Below are positions 25,130-33,868 of a DNA stretch of 64,000 nucleotides, one piece after another. The notes beneath the pieces were generated by a model. The model was given only the letters and a program-made list of their open reading frames with translations. It was not told the origin of the DNA and did not search any database. Each line of letters begins with the position of its first letter. Position 1 is the first letter of the stretch. Position numbers and translations under genes: made by a program. The stretch comes from Fulverythrobacter ferritrahens. Its GTDB lineage: Bacteria; Pseudomonadota; Alphaproteobacteria; Sphingomonadales; Sphingomonadaceae. The stretch spans positions 788,024 through 852,023 of the forward strand of contig NZ_JACDXU010000002.1 of NCBI RefSeq assembly GCF_020539485.1, read 5' to 3'.

Positions 25130-27598
25130 ATGTCCACAAGGTTTTTCCTGACTGTTTCGGCTGTGGCCGTGCTGGCGGCAGCTCCGCTGGGTGCGGCCCG
25201 CGCGGCGGATGAGGCGGGGAGCTCGCCTTCCGATCAGGGCGGCGGCATTACGGATATCGTCGTCACTGCGCAGCATGTGGAGGAGAGCGCCCAGCGCGCG
25301 GCGATTGCGATCGATGTGGTCAGTGCCGAGGAACTGGTCCGTCAGGCAGTGAGCCGGCCGGAAGATCTTTCCAAGATCGTTCCCGCGCTGTCGATCACCA
25401 ACAATGGTGGGCCCTATTCGGTGTTCTTCGTGCGCGGGGTCGGTAATTCCACGCTCAATGCCTATTCCGATCCGGGCATCGCGTTCAATTATGATGGGGT
25501 CTATATCGGACGTCCTTCCTCCACGAGCGGGACTTTCTACGATCTGGAGCGGGTGGAGGTTCTCAAAGGCCCGCAGGGCACTCTGTATGGGCGCAATGCC
25601 ACGGGCGGTGCCATCAATGTCATTCCCCGGCGTCCGCAGATTGGGGAGACTTCGGCGGAATTCATCGCCAGCTATGGAAATTACAACGCCCTCAGCGCGC
25701 AAGGCGCGGTCAATCTGGGGGTCAGCGATTCCGCGGCCGTGCGCCTGTCGGGCAATTACGTCAGCCACGATCCCTATCTGGATGATGGCACGGGCGATCT
25801 CGACGAGTTCGGCCTGAGGGCGCAGCTTGCCCTCGAGCTTTCGCCTGCCGCGGATCTGCGCATCGCGGCGGATTATGCCCATCAGGGCGGGGTGGGTTCC
25901 TTCTCGACCTATCTCGGCAGCGCCACGCCCAACTTCAGCATGTCCGGTTTCACCGGCTATACATTCAACCCCACTGATTTCGGCCCGAAGAACGGCATCC
26001 TCAGCCCGGAATCCCAGGCATGGGCAGGTTCGCTGTTCGTCCGGCAGGCCGGTCGCGCCGGGCGCTTCACCAGCGGGGTTCCCTATAATGACAACGATTA
26101 CTGGGGCATCAGCGCCGAACTGAATGTCGATGTCGGTGCAGGCACGCTGAGTGTCCTGCCCGCCTATCGCGAGGCCGATCTCGACAATCTCTTCACCGCC
26201 GGGATGAACGGGGCGAAGACGCGCGAGAAGGACAAGCAGACCAGCCTCGAAGTCCGTTATGCCGGCAATATCGGCGACAAGGCCGATATCGTGGTGGGCG
26301 GCTATTATTTCAGCGAGCGGATCAAGACCAACACCTATTTCTCGCAATTCACGCTGGTTCCCTATCAGGATTTCGAGACGGGGACCGATTCCTACGCAGC
26401 CTTCGGCAAGCTGACCTACGAGCTTGCGCCCGGCTTCAAGCTGACCGCTGCCGGTCGCTACACCTGGGACAAGAAGAAGTTCGACGGCGTGTCGGACGTC
26501 TATATCCTGTTCTGCGGCAATCCGGGCGCCAATCCGCCGAACCTCTGCCCGACCCTGCCGTTCATCCCGCTGGTGGACAGTGCGGCTGAGTTGCGCGATT
26601 TTTACGCGGATGCGGGCATCCCGGTAGTCAACGTGCCGCTTTACGTGCTGCCGCCGATGGCAGGGGGATCGCAGACAGCGCCCTTCGTGCTCAATGCGCC
26701 GCTGACGATCAGCGACCAGAAGCTCGATAATGAGAAGTTCACCTACCGACTGGCTGCGGAATATGAATTCTCGCCCACCAGCATGGTCTATGCCAGCTAT
26801 GAAACGGGTTATCATTCGGGCGGTTTTGCCTTTGCCAAGGGGCTGGAAACCTACGACCCCGAAACGCTCGACGCCTGGACCATCGGCACCAAGAACCGCT
26901 TCGCGAACAATACGGTGCAGCTGAACATCGAGGGCTTCTACTGGAAATATCACGATCAGCAGATCAGCCAGTTCGGCTATGATCTGGGCACGCCGCCGAC
27001 CACGGTATTCCTCACCCGGAATATCGGCCAGGCGACGATGTACGGCTTCGACGCCGATCTTCAGTGGCTGGCGACGCCGAACACGATGCTGGGGGCGAAC
27101 ATCCAGTACCTCCACAGCAATTACGACAGCTTCACCTATTACGTGCCCAATCAGGGGCCGCCGCCGCCCACCACTTGTGGCACCTCGCCCACTTCGCAGG
27201 TGATCAACGGCAGCACGGTGAGCCTCTATGAAGTGGATTGCTCCGGCAAGTCGGCGCTCAATTCGCCGAAATGGTCGATCAACCTGTTTGGCGAGCAGAC
27301 CATCCCGGTGGGCGATGATTACAAATTCGTAGTGCAGGCCAATGGGCGCTATCGCTCGGCGGCGGAAATCGACGGCAGCTTCAATCCCTATCTCAAGCCC
27401 GGTGAGAGCGTCGTGGCCAATGCCTCGGTCGCGTTCGGGCCGGAGGACGATAAATGGTCGGTCACGGCTTTCGTCAACAATATCGGTAATGACCGGCGGC
27501 TCTCCACTGTCTCGATGGTCACTAACGTCAATGCCTTCATCGGCACTTTCGAGCCGCCGCGGACCTATGGTGTGCGCGTGGCGATGAAGCTGCCCTGA
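25130..27598 (+). CDS. TonB-dependent outer-membrane receptor
   Basis: An 822-residue receptor with signal peptide (MSTRFFLTVSAVAVLAAAPL, cleavage near AARA), TonB-box-like DIVVTAQ, plug motifs (NYDGVYIGRP and VEVLKGPQGTLYGRNATGGA) and a barrel ending TYGVRVAMKLP. It precedes the extradiol-dioxygenase operon on the same strand and probably imports the substrate of that pathway. A hairpin separates it from the enzyme genes, which could lower enzyme expression relative to the receptor or the reverse. Confidence 0.88.
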   Translation: MSTRFFLTVSAVAVLAAAPLGAARAADEAGSSPSDQGGGITDIVVTAQHVEESAQRAAIAIDVVSAEELVRQAVSRPEDLSKIVPALSITNNGGPYSVFFVRGVGNSTLNAYSDPGIAFNYDGVYIGRPSSTSGTFYDLERVEVLKGPQGTLYGRNATGGAINVIPRRPQIGETSAEFIASYGNYNALSAQGAVNLGVSDSAAVRLSGNYVSHDPYLDDGTGDLDEFGLRAQLALELSPAADLRIAADYAHQGGVGSFSTYLGSATPNFSMSGFTGYTFNPTDFGPKNGILSPESQAWAGSLFVRQAGRAGRFTSGVPYNDNDYWGISAELNVDVGAGTLSVLPAYREADLDNLFTAGMNGAKTREKDKQTSLEVRYAGNIGDKADIVVGGYYFSERIKTNTYFSQFTLVPYQDFETGTDSYAAFGKLTYELAPGFKLTAAGRYTWDKKKFDGVSDVYILFCGNPGANPPNLCPTLPFIPLVDSAAELRDFYADAGIPVVNVPLYVLPPMAGGSQTAPFVLNAPLTISDQKLDNEKFTYRLAAEYEFSPTSMVYASYETGYHSGGFAFAKGLETYDPETLDAWTIGTKNRFANNTVQLNIEGFYWKYHDQQISQFGYDLGTPPTTVFLTRNIGQATMYGFDADLQWLATPNTMLGANIQYLHSNYDSFTYYVPNQGPPPPTTCGTSPTSQVINGSTVSLYEVDCSGKSALNSPKWSINLFGEQTIPVGDDYKFVVQANGRYRSAAEIDGSFNPYLKPGESVVANASVAFGPEDDKWSVTAFVNNIGNDRRLSTVSMVTNVNAFIGTFEPPRTYGVRVAMKLP

Positions 27599-27618
27599 GG
27601 CGCTCTGTTGCATATTCT

Positions 27619-27649
27619 TCCGGGCGGGAATATCGCCGTCCCGCCCGGA
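27619..27649 (+). terminator. perfect 11-bp hairpin between TonB receptor and dioxygenase
   Basis: TCCGGGCGGGA (27619-27629) and TCCCGCCCGGA (27639-27649) form a perfect stem with a 9-base loop. No T-run follows, so it may be an attenuator, a processing site or an mRNA stabiliser inside the operon. Confidence 0.5.
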
Positions 27650-27675
27650 TATCCCTTCAAGAGGAATAGTACCCG

Positions 27676-28581
27676 ATGACGAGTGTCACCGATCTTCAAT
27701 ATGTCGCCCTCGCAGTGCCCGATCTCGCGGCGGAGCGGGAGTTCTTCGGCAAGACATGGGGCTTGCTGGAAGTCGCGGAGGAAGACGGCAAGGTCTATTT
27801 CGCGGCGGAAGGCCGGCCGCATCCCTATGTCATCCGCCTGCGTCAGGATGCCGAGCGCAAGACCGATCTGGTCGGCTTTTCGGCTGCCTCCCGCGAGGAT
27901 GTCGATGCCCTGTTCGCGCAAGTGACGGCAGCGGGCGCGAAGATCATTTCCGAACCGGGCGAAATGCAGGGCATTGCCGGCGATTACGGCTTCCGCTTCT
28001 TCGATCCGGATGGGCGCGCGATGGAAGTGCTGACGGGCGGCACCCTGCGCGAGGCGCGTGTGCTGGAAAAGGGCGAGGCGATCCCGGTGGGCATCAGCCA
28101 TGTCGTGTTCCACTCGCCTAATCATGCGGCGCTGGTGGAATTCTATGAAAAGGCGCTGGGCTTCCGCCTGTCTGACTGGATCGGCGATTTCATGGCCTTC
28201 CTGCGCTGCAATTCCGCCCATCATCGGGTGGCGATCCTGCCGGGGCCGCCTGCGCTCAACCATATCGCCTTCGATGTGAGTTCGGTGGACGAACTGATGC
28301 GCGGGCTGGCGCGGATGCATGAGAGCGGGATCAAGCTCAGCTGGGGTCCGGGCCGCCACACGGCGGGGGACAATACCTTCTGCTACTTCGTTTCGCCCAA
28401 TGAGAATGTGGTCGAATTCACTTCGGATCTCGAGGAAGTGGACGAGGCCAGCTGGGTGCCCACCACTTACGCGCCGGGGCCGAAGACGATCGACCAGTGG
28501 GGCACCGGGCGGATCATCACCGGCAATGTGCCGCATGCCGAAATGTCGCCCGACAAGGGCCTGTGGCAGGTTCCGGCCTGA
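27676..28581 (+). CDS. VOC-family extradiol-type ring-cleavage dioxygenase
   Basis: A 301-residue protein of two VOC (glyoxalase/bleomycin/dioxygenase) modules, the layout of type I extradiol dioxygenases. The metal triad is visible as His142 (SHVVFHS), His196 (LNHIAFDV) and Glu247 (NVVEFTSD). Family members split a catechol ring next to the hydroxyls using Fe(II) or Mn(II). It is followed by an FAD hydroxylase and an FAH-family hydrolase, so the three could hydroxylate, open and hydrolyse an aromatic ring. The exact catechol is unknown. Confidence 0.82.
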   Translation: MTSVTDLQYVALAVPDLAAEREFFGKTWGLLEVAEEDGKVYFAAEGRPHPYVIRLRQDAERKTDLVGFSAASREDVDALFAQVTAAGAKIISEPGEMQGIAGDYGFRFFDPDGRAMEVLTGGTLREARVLEKGEAIPVGISHVVFHSPNHAALVEFYEKALGFRLSDWIGDFMAFLRCNSAHHRVAILPGPPALNHIAFDVSSVDELMRGLARMHESGIKLSWGPGRHTAGDNTFCYFVSPNENVVEFTSDLEEVDEASWVPTTYAPGPKTIDQWGTGRIITGNVPHAEMSPDKGLWQVPA

Positions 28582-28602
28582 GCCGGCTCTGAGGATAGCG
28601 AT

Positions 28603-29721
28603 ATGATCGAGACGGCACTGATTGCTGGCGGCGGCGTTGGCGGCATGAGCGCGGCGCTCGCGCTGGCGCGGCTTGGCGTGAAGGTGGAACTGGCGGATGC
28701 CGATCCGCATTGGCGGGCCTATGGCGCGGGGATCAGCGTGACGGGCCTGTCGCTCCGCGCGTTCGACGATCTCGGCATATTGGATGAAATCCGCGCGAAG
28801 GGCTTCGTCGGCGCGGGCATCCGCCTGCGCACTGTGGCAGGGGATGTCCTGATGGAAACCCCGCCCGTGCCCGAGGATGCGCCGCCTGTCGCTCGCAGCG
28901 GCGGTATCATGCGCACCGTGCTGCACGAGATTCTGCAGGACAAGGTCCGCGCCGCAGGCGTCACCGTGACTCTGGGCGCGGAGATGACCCACTTCGAGCA
29001 GGATGGCACGGGCGTGACCGCGAGCTTCCCCGACGGGCGGAATGCGCGTTACGATCTGGTGGTGGCAGCGGACGGGATTTTCTCCAAGACCCGCGCGGCC
29101 TTGTTCCCGGACAGTGCGAAGCCGCAATTTACCGGGCAGGGTTGCTGGCGGATCGTGGCCGATCGCCCGGCAAGCCTCGACCGGCCGGAGATGTTCCTCG
29201 GCGGGTCGGTGAAGCTGGGCTTCAATCCCGTTTCGCGCGACAAGATGTATGCCTTCATCCTGGAGCATGTGCCCCATAATCCGTGGTTCGCGCCTGAAGA
29301 ACAGCTTGGCCATGTGGCGCAGCTGCTGGCGCCCTTCGGGGCCTATGTGCCGGATGTCCGGGCAGGGCTGGGCGAAGGCTCGCTGGTGAATTACCGCCCG
29401 CTGGAATGGCAGTTGCTTCCCGCGCCCTGGCACAAAGGCCGGATCGTGATGATCGGCGATGCCGTTCACGCCACTACGCCGCATATGGCATCAGGCGCGG
29501 GCATGGCGGCAGAAGATGGCCTCGTGCTGGCCGAAGAGCTGGCCGCGCATGACGATGTGGAACAGGCGCTGGCGGCCTTTACCGCCCGCCGCTTCGAACG
29601 GGCGCGGCTGGTGGTCGAAAACTCGGTGCGCATCGGCGAGATCGAGATGGCCGGCGGCGATCAGCGCGATGCCAATGCCATGCTTGGCCAAACCATGCAC
29701 AAGCTGCAGCAACCCTATTGA
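28603..29721 (+). CDS. FAD-dependent aromatic monooxygenase (PHBH-type)
   Basis: A 372-residue flavoprotein hydroxylase. It shows the FAD-binding GGGVGGMSAALALARLG at the N-terminus, DLVVAADGIFSKTR (DG motif) in the middle, and GDAVHATTPHMASGAGMAAEDG, the second FAD motif. Such enzymes add a hydroxyl group to aromatic rings using NAD(P)H and O2. It is 21 bases downstream of the dioxygenase gene and 10 bases upstream of an FAH-family gene, so it is part of a three-enzyme operon. Confidence 0.87.
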   Translation: MIETALIAGGGVGGMSAALALARLGVKVELADADPHWRAYGAGISVTGLSLRAFDDLGILDEIRAKGFVGAGIRLRTVAGDVLMETPPVPEDAPPVARSGGIMRTVLHEILQDKVRAAGVTVTLGAEMTHFEQDGTGVTASFPDGRNARYDLVVAADGIFSKTRAALFPDSAKPQFTGQGCWRIVADRPASLDRPEMFLGGSVKLGFNPVSRDKMYAFILEHVPHNPWFAPEEQLGHVAQLLAPFGAYVPDVRAGLGEGSLVNYRPLEWQLLPAPWHKGRIVMIGDAVHATTPHMASGAGMAAEDGLVLAEELAAHDDVEQALAAFTARRFERARLVVENSVRIGEIEMAGGDQRDANAMLGQTMHKLQQPY

Positions 29722-29731
29722 GGCGCTTTCG

Positions 29732-30694
29732 ATGACTTACGGCCTGGCAAGAGTAACAGTGGACGGAACGCCGCAGGCGGTGCTGGTGCGCGACGGGCGC
29801 TTCCTGCCGCTCTCGACCTGGGGGGAGGCGCGGCACCTGCCCGCCCTGCTGGAGGATTGGGAGAGGGCCCGCGCCAAGCTGGCGCAATGGGCGGCGGACG
29901 ATGCCGCCTTCGCCAGTGCGCCACTGCTGGACGAGGCCGAGGTCCATGCGCCTTACCGTCCCGGCCAGGTGTTCTGCACCGGGGCGAATTACAAGAAGCA
30001 TGTGGTTGGCCTGATCATGGGTGATCCCTCCATGCGCACCCCGGAATATGAGCAGATGCCGCCGGAGGAATTGAAGGCGCGGGTGGAAGCCATGATGGAC
30101 GAACGGGCCAAGGCGCTGCCCTTCGTCTTCCTCAAGCTGCCTTCCTGCGTGGTCGGCCCGCAGGATGAAGTGGTGCTGCCCTATGATGTCGAGAAACCCG
30201 ATTGGGAGCTGGAACTGGGCGTCGTGATCGGCAAGCGGGCGCATCGCATCTCGCCCGAAGAGGCAATGGATTATGTCGCCGGTTTCGCCGTGGTGAACGA
30301 TGTCACCGCGCGCGAGCTGATCTTCCGGCGCGATGGCTCGGCCATCGGGGCGGACTGGCTTTCGGGCAAGAGCTTCCCGACGTTCCTGCCCTTCGGCCCC
30401 ATGATCGTGCCCAAGGAACAGGTCGCCGATCCCTACGCCCTGAACATCAAGCTGTCGGTCAACGGCAAGACCTATCAGGACGAGAGCACCTCCGACATGA
30501 TGGTCTCCATCGAACGGCAGGTGGCCTATCTGGCCAGCCGCGTGGTGCTGGAACCGGGCGACCTGATCTGCACCGGATCGCCATACGGCAATGGTTCCGC
30601 CTTCGGCGTGTTCCTGAAGCCGGGGGATGTGATGGAAGGGACGATCACCGGGCTGGGCACGCAGCGCAACCCCTGCGTGGCGGAGGCGCGATAA
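29732..30694 (+). CDS. fumarylacetoacetate hydrolase family protein
   Basis: A 320-residue protein of the FAH C-terminal-domain superfamily. Metal-binding and core motifs are GQVFCTGANYKKH, DWELELGVVIGKRAHRI (acidic ligands), VVNDVTARELIF, GKSFPTFLPFGP and LEPGDLICTGSPYGNG. Members hydrolyse C-C bonds of ring-cleavage products or decarboxylate/hydrate 2-oxo acids. ATG at 29732 lies 10 bases after the FAD monooxygenase stop. It is the last gene of the ring-cleavage operon and ends before a large inverted repeat. Confidence 0.86.
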   Translation: MTYGLARVTVDGTPQAVLVRDGRFLPLSTWGEARHLPALLEDWERARAKLAQWAADDAAFASAPLLDEAEVHAPYRPGQVFCTGANYKKHVVGLIMGDPSMRTPEYEQMPPEELKARVEAMMDERAKALPFVFLKLPSCVVGPQDEVVLPYDVEKPDWELELGVVIGKRAHRISPEEAMDYVAGFAVVNDVTARELIFRRDGSAIGADWLSGKSFPTFLPFGPMIVPKEQVADPYALNIKLSVNGKTYQDESTSDMMVSIERQVAYLASRVVLEPGDLICTGSPYGNGSAFGVFLKPGDVMEGTITGLGTQRNPCVAEAR

Positions 30695-30717
30695 GAGATA
30701 CTTGTGGGCTTATATCC

Positions 30718-30806
30718 GTCATCCTGAACTCGTTTCAGGATCCATTTTGCCTGATCGAGCGACATCACGTGGGGAGCGATGGATGCTGAAACGAGTTCAG
30801 CATGAC
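30718..30806. repeat. inverted repeat pair between convergent genes (REP-like)
   Basis: Two 26-27-base arms (30718-30743 and 30781-30806) are inverted copies with about two mismatches. Each also contains its own small hairpin (CTGAA/TTCAG type). The pair lies between the convergent FAH-family and TetR genes and can act as a bidirectional terminator. Related elements occur at 34930-35035, 35549-35576 and 48088-48194. Confidence 0.6.
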
Positions 30807-30831
30807 GATAGGGGGCGGTGTATGCTTGGGA

Positions 30832-31482
30832 CTATGGTCCCCGCCGCGCCAGCCCTTCCGTCAGCAGGCGGATGACGAAGGCTTCATATTGCCGCTCAAG
30901 CTCTTTCATATCCGTGTCTTCGGGCACGAGCAGCTTGATCAGCGGTTCGCCCGAAGCGAAGAAATCGCTGATGCCGATCACGGCCAGATGCATGAAGAGC
31001 GGGTCGAAGGAATTCAGGCTGCCTTCGCTATCCAGTTCCTGGATGCGCTGATAGGCTGACAGGGGATTGCGGTTCCATTCGCGCATCTTGTCGCGGACTT
31101 CGGGGGAGCTTGCCGAGTCCAGTTCCTCGATCATCAGGCGCTGCATATGCTTGGCTGAACGAGTGAAGCGGAAGGTGTTGCGGATCATCTCGGCCAGCAG
31201 GTCTGCCGGGTCGCCTTCATCGGGCAGCGGACGGTTCGCCTCCGCGCCGATCTGCTTGGCCACTTCGAACAGCAAATTCTCGCGATTGCCGAAATAATAG
31301 CGGACCAGTGCCGGATCGGCATTGGCGCGGCGGGCCACGGCGGTGACGGTAATATGCGCGGGCGGAAGTTCCTGCAAAAGCTCGCGTGCCGCGGAAATCA
31401 GCGCTTCCCGGCCCACCCCGCTGTTCTCTGCATTCGGCCGCCCCTTGCCGCGCCGTTCCGGCTTTTGTCGCCCCTTGGTCAT
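30832..31482 (-). CDS. TetR/AcrR-family transcriptional regulator
   Basis: A 216-residue regulator with an N-terminal TetR helix-turn-helix at residues about 25-70 (REALISAARELL, then ITVTAVARRANADPALVRYY and FGNRENLLFEV) and a helical ligand domain. The start at 31482 excludes 17 upstream residues that lie in the promoter region. It is divergent from the MBL/FAH/amidohydrolase operon and convergent to the ring-cleavage operon, so it probably represses one or both in response to a pathway compound. Confidence 0.84.
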   Translation of the reverse strand: MTKGRQKPERRGKGRPNAENSGVGREALISAARELLQELPPAHITVTAVARRANADPALVRYYFGNRENLLFEVAKQIGAEANRPLPDEGDPADLLAEMIRNTFRFTRSAKHMQRLMIEELDSASSPEVRDKMREWNRNPLSAYQRIQELDSEGSLNSFDPLFMHLAVIGISDFFASGEPLIKLLVPEDTDMKELERQYEAFVIRLLTEGLARRGP

Positions 31483-31511
31483 GATGTGCCTGCTACGCCG
31501 AAAGTACGATA

Positions 31512-31534
31512 TTTGACAGTGGATTGCCGTCAAA
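31512..31534. promoter_or_regulatory. imperfect palindrome, candidate TetR operator
   Basis: TTTGACAG (31512-31519) and CCGTCAAA (31527-31534) are inverted arms with one mismatch, 30 bases from the TetR start and 60 from the MBL-fold start. The position between divergent genes fits autoregulation and control of the operon, which is an inference. Confidence 0.45.
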
Positions 31535-31593
31535 AAATATTCTTGATGAGGGGAATTTAGCCTGTAGGGTCAGCCGCAGGGAGAAGGAACACG

Positions 31594-32577
31594 ATGGCTA
31601 ACTGGCCTTTCCGCCAAGGTGTGCACGATATTGGCAATGGTGTGTATGGCTATGTCCAGCCCGATGGGACATGGGGCTGGTCCAATGCCGGGCTGGTGAC
31701 TTCCGCGGGGGAAACCCTGCTGGTCGATACGCTGATGAGCGTGCCGCTGACGCGGGACATGCTGGCGGCTTTCGCCAAGGTTCCCGGCGGGGACAGGATC
31801 GGCAGGCTGGTGAACACCCATGCCAATCCCGACCATTATTTCGGCAATGGCGTGGTCGAAGGGGCGGAGATCATCGCCACCTCCACCGCGCGCGAGGAAA
31901 TGGAAGGCTTCGATCCCAAGGCGCTGGCCGGGCTCGCCACAAACTGGCAGGCCATGGGGGAAATGGGCGAGTTCCTTTATGAAACCATGGGCCGCAAGTT
32001 CGACTTCAGCGGGGTGGACGAACTCACCCTGCCGACAACCACCTTCGAGCAGAAGCTGACCCTGGAGGTGGGTGACAAGACGGTAGAGCTGACCGATCTC
32101 GGCCCCGCCCATACGCTGTCCGATACGATTGCCTGGGTGAAGGAGGATCGCTGCGTCTTCACGGGCGATCTGCTGTTCAATGAAGGCCATCCGATCATCT
32201 GGGCAGGCCCGCTCTCCAACTGGATTGCCGCCTGCGATTTCATCATCGCGCTCGATCCCGAAGTGGTGGTGCCGGGCCATGGGCCGATCACCGATGTCAC
32301 TGCCGTGCGCAACATGAAGCTCTATTTCGAGCATCTGCGCGATGAAGCGCGCGGGCGGTTCGAGGCGGGGATGGGCTGGCGCGAAGCCGCGCGCGACATT
32401 CCGGTGAAGGAGTACGCGCATTGGACCGATCCGGAGCGGGTCGTAGCCAATGTCTATTCGCTCTATCGCCAGTGGGATCCGGACCTGCCGGAAGCCCCGC
32501 CGCCGGTATTGTTTGCGGAGATGAACCATTACCGCAAGGAACACGATGAGAAATGCGGGTGCGGCCATGCCCATTGA
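31594..32577 (+). CDS. MBL-fold metallo-hydrolase
   Basis: A 327-residue metallo-beta-lactamase-fold hydrolase. Motifs are NTHANPDHYFGN, a variant of the classical HxHxDH in which the second histidine is Asn, then DLGPAHTLSDTIAW, CVFTGDLLF and VVPGHGPITD. The C-terminus is rich in Cys and His (HDEKCGCGHAH), which may bind metal. It begins an operon with a fumarylacetoacetase and an amidohydrolase and overlaps the next gene by 32 bases. It may hydrolyse a lactone or thioester intermediate, but the substrate is unknown. Confidence 0.82.
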   Translation: MANWPFRQGVHDIGNGVYGYVQPDGTWGWSNAGLVTSAGETLLVDTLMSVPLTRDMLAAFAKVPGGDRIGRLVNTHANPDHYFGNGVVEGAEIIATSTAREEMEGFDPKALAGLATNWQAMGEMGEFLYETMGRKFDFSGVDELTLPTTTFEQKLTLEVGDKTVELTDLGPAHTLSDTIAWVKEDRCVFTGDLLFNEGHPIIWAGPLSNWIAACDFIIALDPEVVVPGHGPITDVTAVRNMKLYFEHLRDEARGRFEAGMGWREAARDIPVKEYAHWTDPERVVANVYSLYRQWDPDLPEAPPPVLFAEMNHYRKEHDEKCGCGHAH

Positions 32578-33868
32578 ACTGCCCATTGAACTGAACGCCA
32601 CTCACGATCCGGCCCGCCGGAGCTGGCTGGACAGCGCCAATATTCCGGGCACGGATTTCCCCATCCAGAACCTGCCCTTCGGCGTGTTCGATGATGGAAA
32701 AGGCGCGCGCGGCGGCGTGGCGCTGGGCGACAGCATCATCGACATCGCCGCGCTTCTGGAAGCGGGCGCGCTCACCGGGCCGGCCGCGAAGCTCGCCGCT
32801 GCCGACGATCTGCTGGGGCTGTTCGCCCTGCCACGGGCGGAAGTTTCCGCCCTGCGCGCCGCCCTATCGGAACTCTATCGCGAGGGCGGGGCGGGGGATC
32901 GCGCAGCCGCGCAGGCCGCGCTTGTGCCCATGGCCTCGGCCCGGATGCTGATGCCGGCCAAGCCTGCCGCCTTCACCGATTTCTGCACTTCGGCAGACCA
33001 TATATTGCGCATGGCGGCCAATGGCGGGAAGACACCGATGCCGGCATGGGCGACGCTGCCCGTGGCCTATAATGGCCGGGCCAGTTCCGTGGCGGTCAGC
33101 GGCACTCCGGTGATCCGCCCGGTGGGGCAGATCGTGCCGCGCGGGGCGGATGCCATGGTCGTCGCGCCGGAGCCGATGCTGGATTTCGAGCTGGAATTCG
33201 GCGCCTGGCTGGGCGGCCCGGCCAATGCGCTGGGCGAGACTTTGGACATGGCCCGCGCGGACGAGTTGCTGTTCGGCTGCTGCCTGGTCAATGACTGGTC
33301 GGCCCGCGCGATCCAGTTTTACGAGATGCTGCTGGGCCCCCATCTGGGCAAGAGCTTCCTCACCACCATTTCGCCCTGGGTCGTCACCATGGAGGCGCTG
33401 GCGCCGTTCCGCGTGCCGGGCCGTGGCCGCTCGGGCGAGGAGCCCGCGCTGCCTGCCTATCTCGACGATCCCTTTGATCGTCAGGCGGGCGGGCTGAATG
33501 TGGAGCTGACCGCGGAAATCGATACTGGCGCCGGTCCGCAGACCATCGTGCGCACCAATGTGCGGGAACTGTTCTGGACCCTGGCGCAGATGGTGGCGCA
33601 TCAGGCATCGGGCGGGGCGCCGCTGGAAACGGGCGATCTGATCGCCACCGGCACAGTCTCGGGCGCGGCGGAAGAGGCGCGGGCCTGCCTCGTTGAAATT
33701 ACCAGGCTCGGGAAGGAGCCGCTTATGCTGCCGGATGGGACGAAACGCGTAATGTTGGAAGATGGCGATACTCTCAGCCTGCGCGGCCGGGCCGTGGCGG
33801 AAGGCTATGTCTCGATCGGCTTCGGCCCGTGCAGCGGCACCATAGTTCCCGCAAAGGTGCAGGCATGA
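32546..33868 (+). CDS. fumarylacetoacetase-like hydrolase (full-length FAH with N-terminal domain)
   Basis: A 440-residue protein that matches eukaryotic-type fumarylacetoacetase over its length. It has the N-terminal DFPIQNLPFGVF signature, the catalytic domain with MLDFELEFGAW (acidic metal ligands), VNDWSARAIQ, LGKSFLTTISPWVV and GDLIATGTVSG. That enzyme cuts fumarylacetoacetate into fumarate and acetoacetate at the end of homogentisate breakdown. Here no homogentisate dioxygenase is present, so the substrate may be an analogue. The ATG at 32546 follows AAGGA and overlaps the MBL gene; a second ATG at 32567 is possible. Confidence 0.85.
   Translation: MRNAGAAMPIELPIELNATHDPARRSWLDSANIPGTDFPIQNLPFGVFDDGKGARGGVALGDSIIDIAALLEAGALTGPAAKLAAADDLLGLFALPRAEVSALRAALSELYREGGAGDRAAAQAALVPMASARMLMPAKPAAFTDFCTSADHILRMAANGGKTPMPAWATLPVAYNGRASSVAVSGTPVIRPVGQIVPRGADAMVVAPEPMLDFELEFGAWLGGPANALGETLDMARADELLFGCCLVNDWSARAIQFYEMLLGPHLGKSFLTTISPWVVTMEALAPFRVPGRGRSGEEPALPAYLDDPFDRQAGGLNVELTAEIDTGAGPQTIVRTNVRELFWTLAQMVAHQASGGAPLETGDLIATGTVSGAAEEARACLVEITRLGKEPLMLPDGTKRVMLEDGDTLSLRGRAVAEGYVSIGFGPCSGTIVPAKVQA

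Noticed and set aside
25088..27613. Long open frame antisense to the TonB receptor gene (similar ones at 38722-41208, 53622-55937 and 3116-5296).
   Set aside because: They have no recognisable domains, mirror the codon pattern of the real genes on the other strand, and are expected in GC-rich DNA.
32546..33868. Homogentisate pathway assignment on the basis of the fumarylacetoacetase.
   Set aside because: No homogentisate dioxygenase or maleylacetoacetate isomerase is present in the window, so the substrate is left open.
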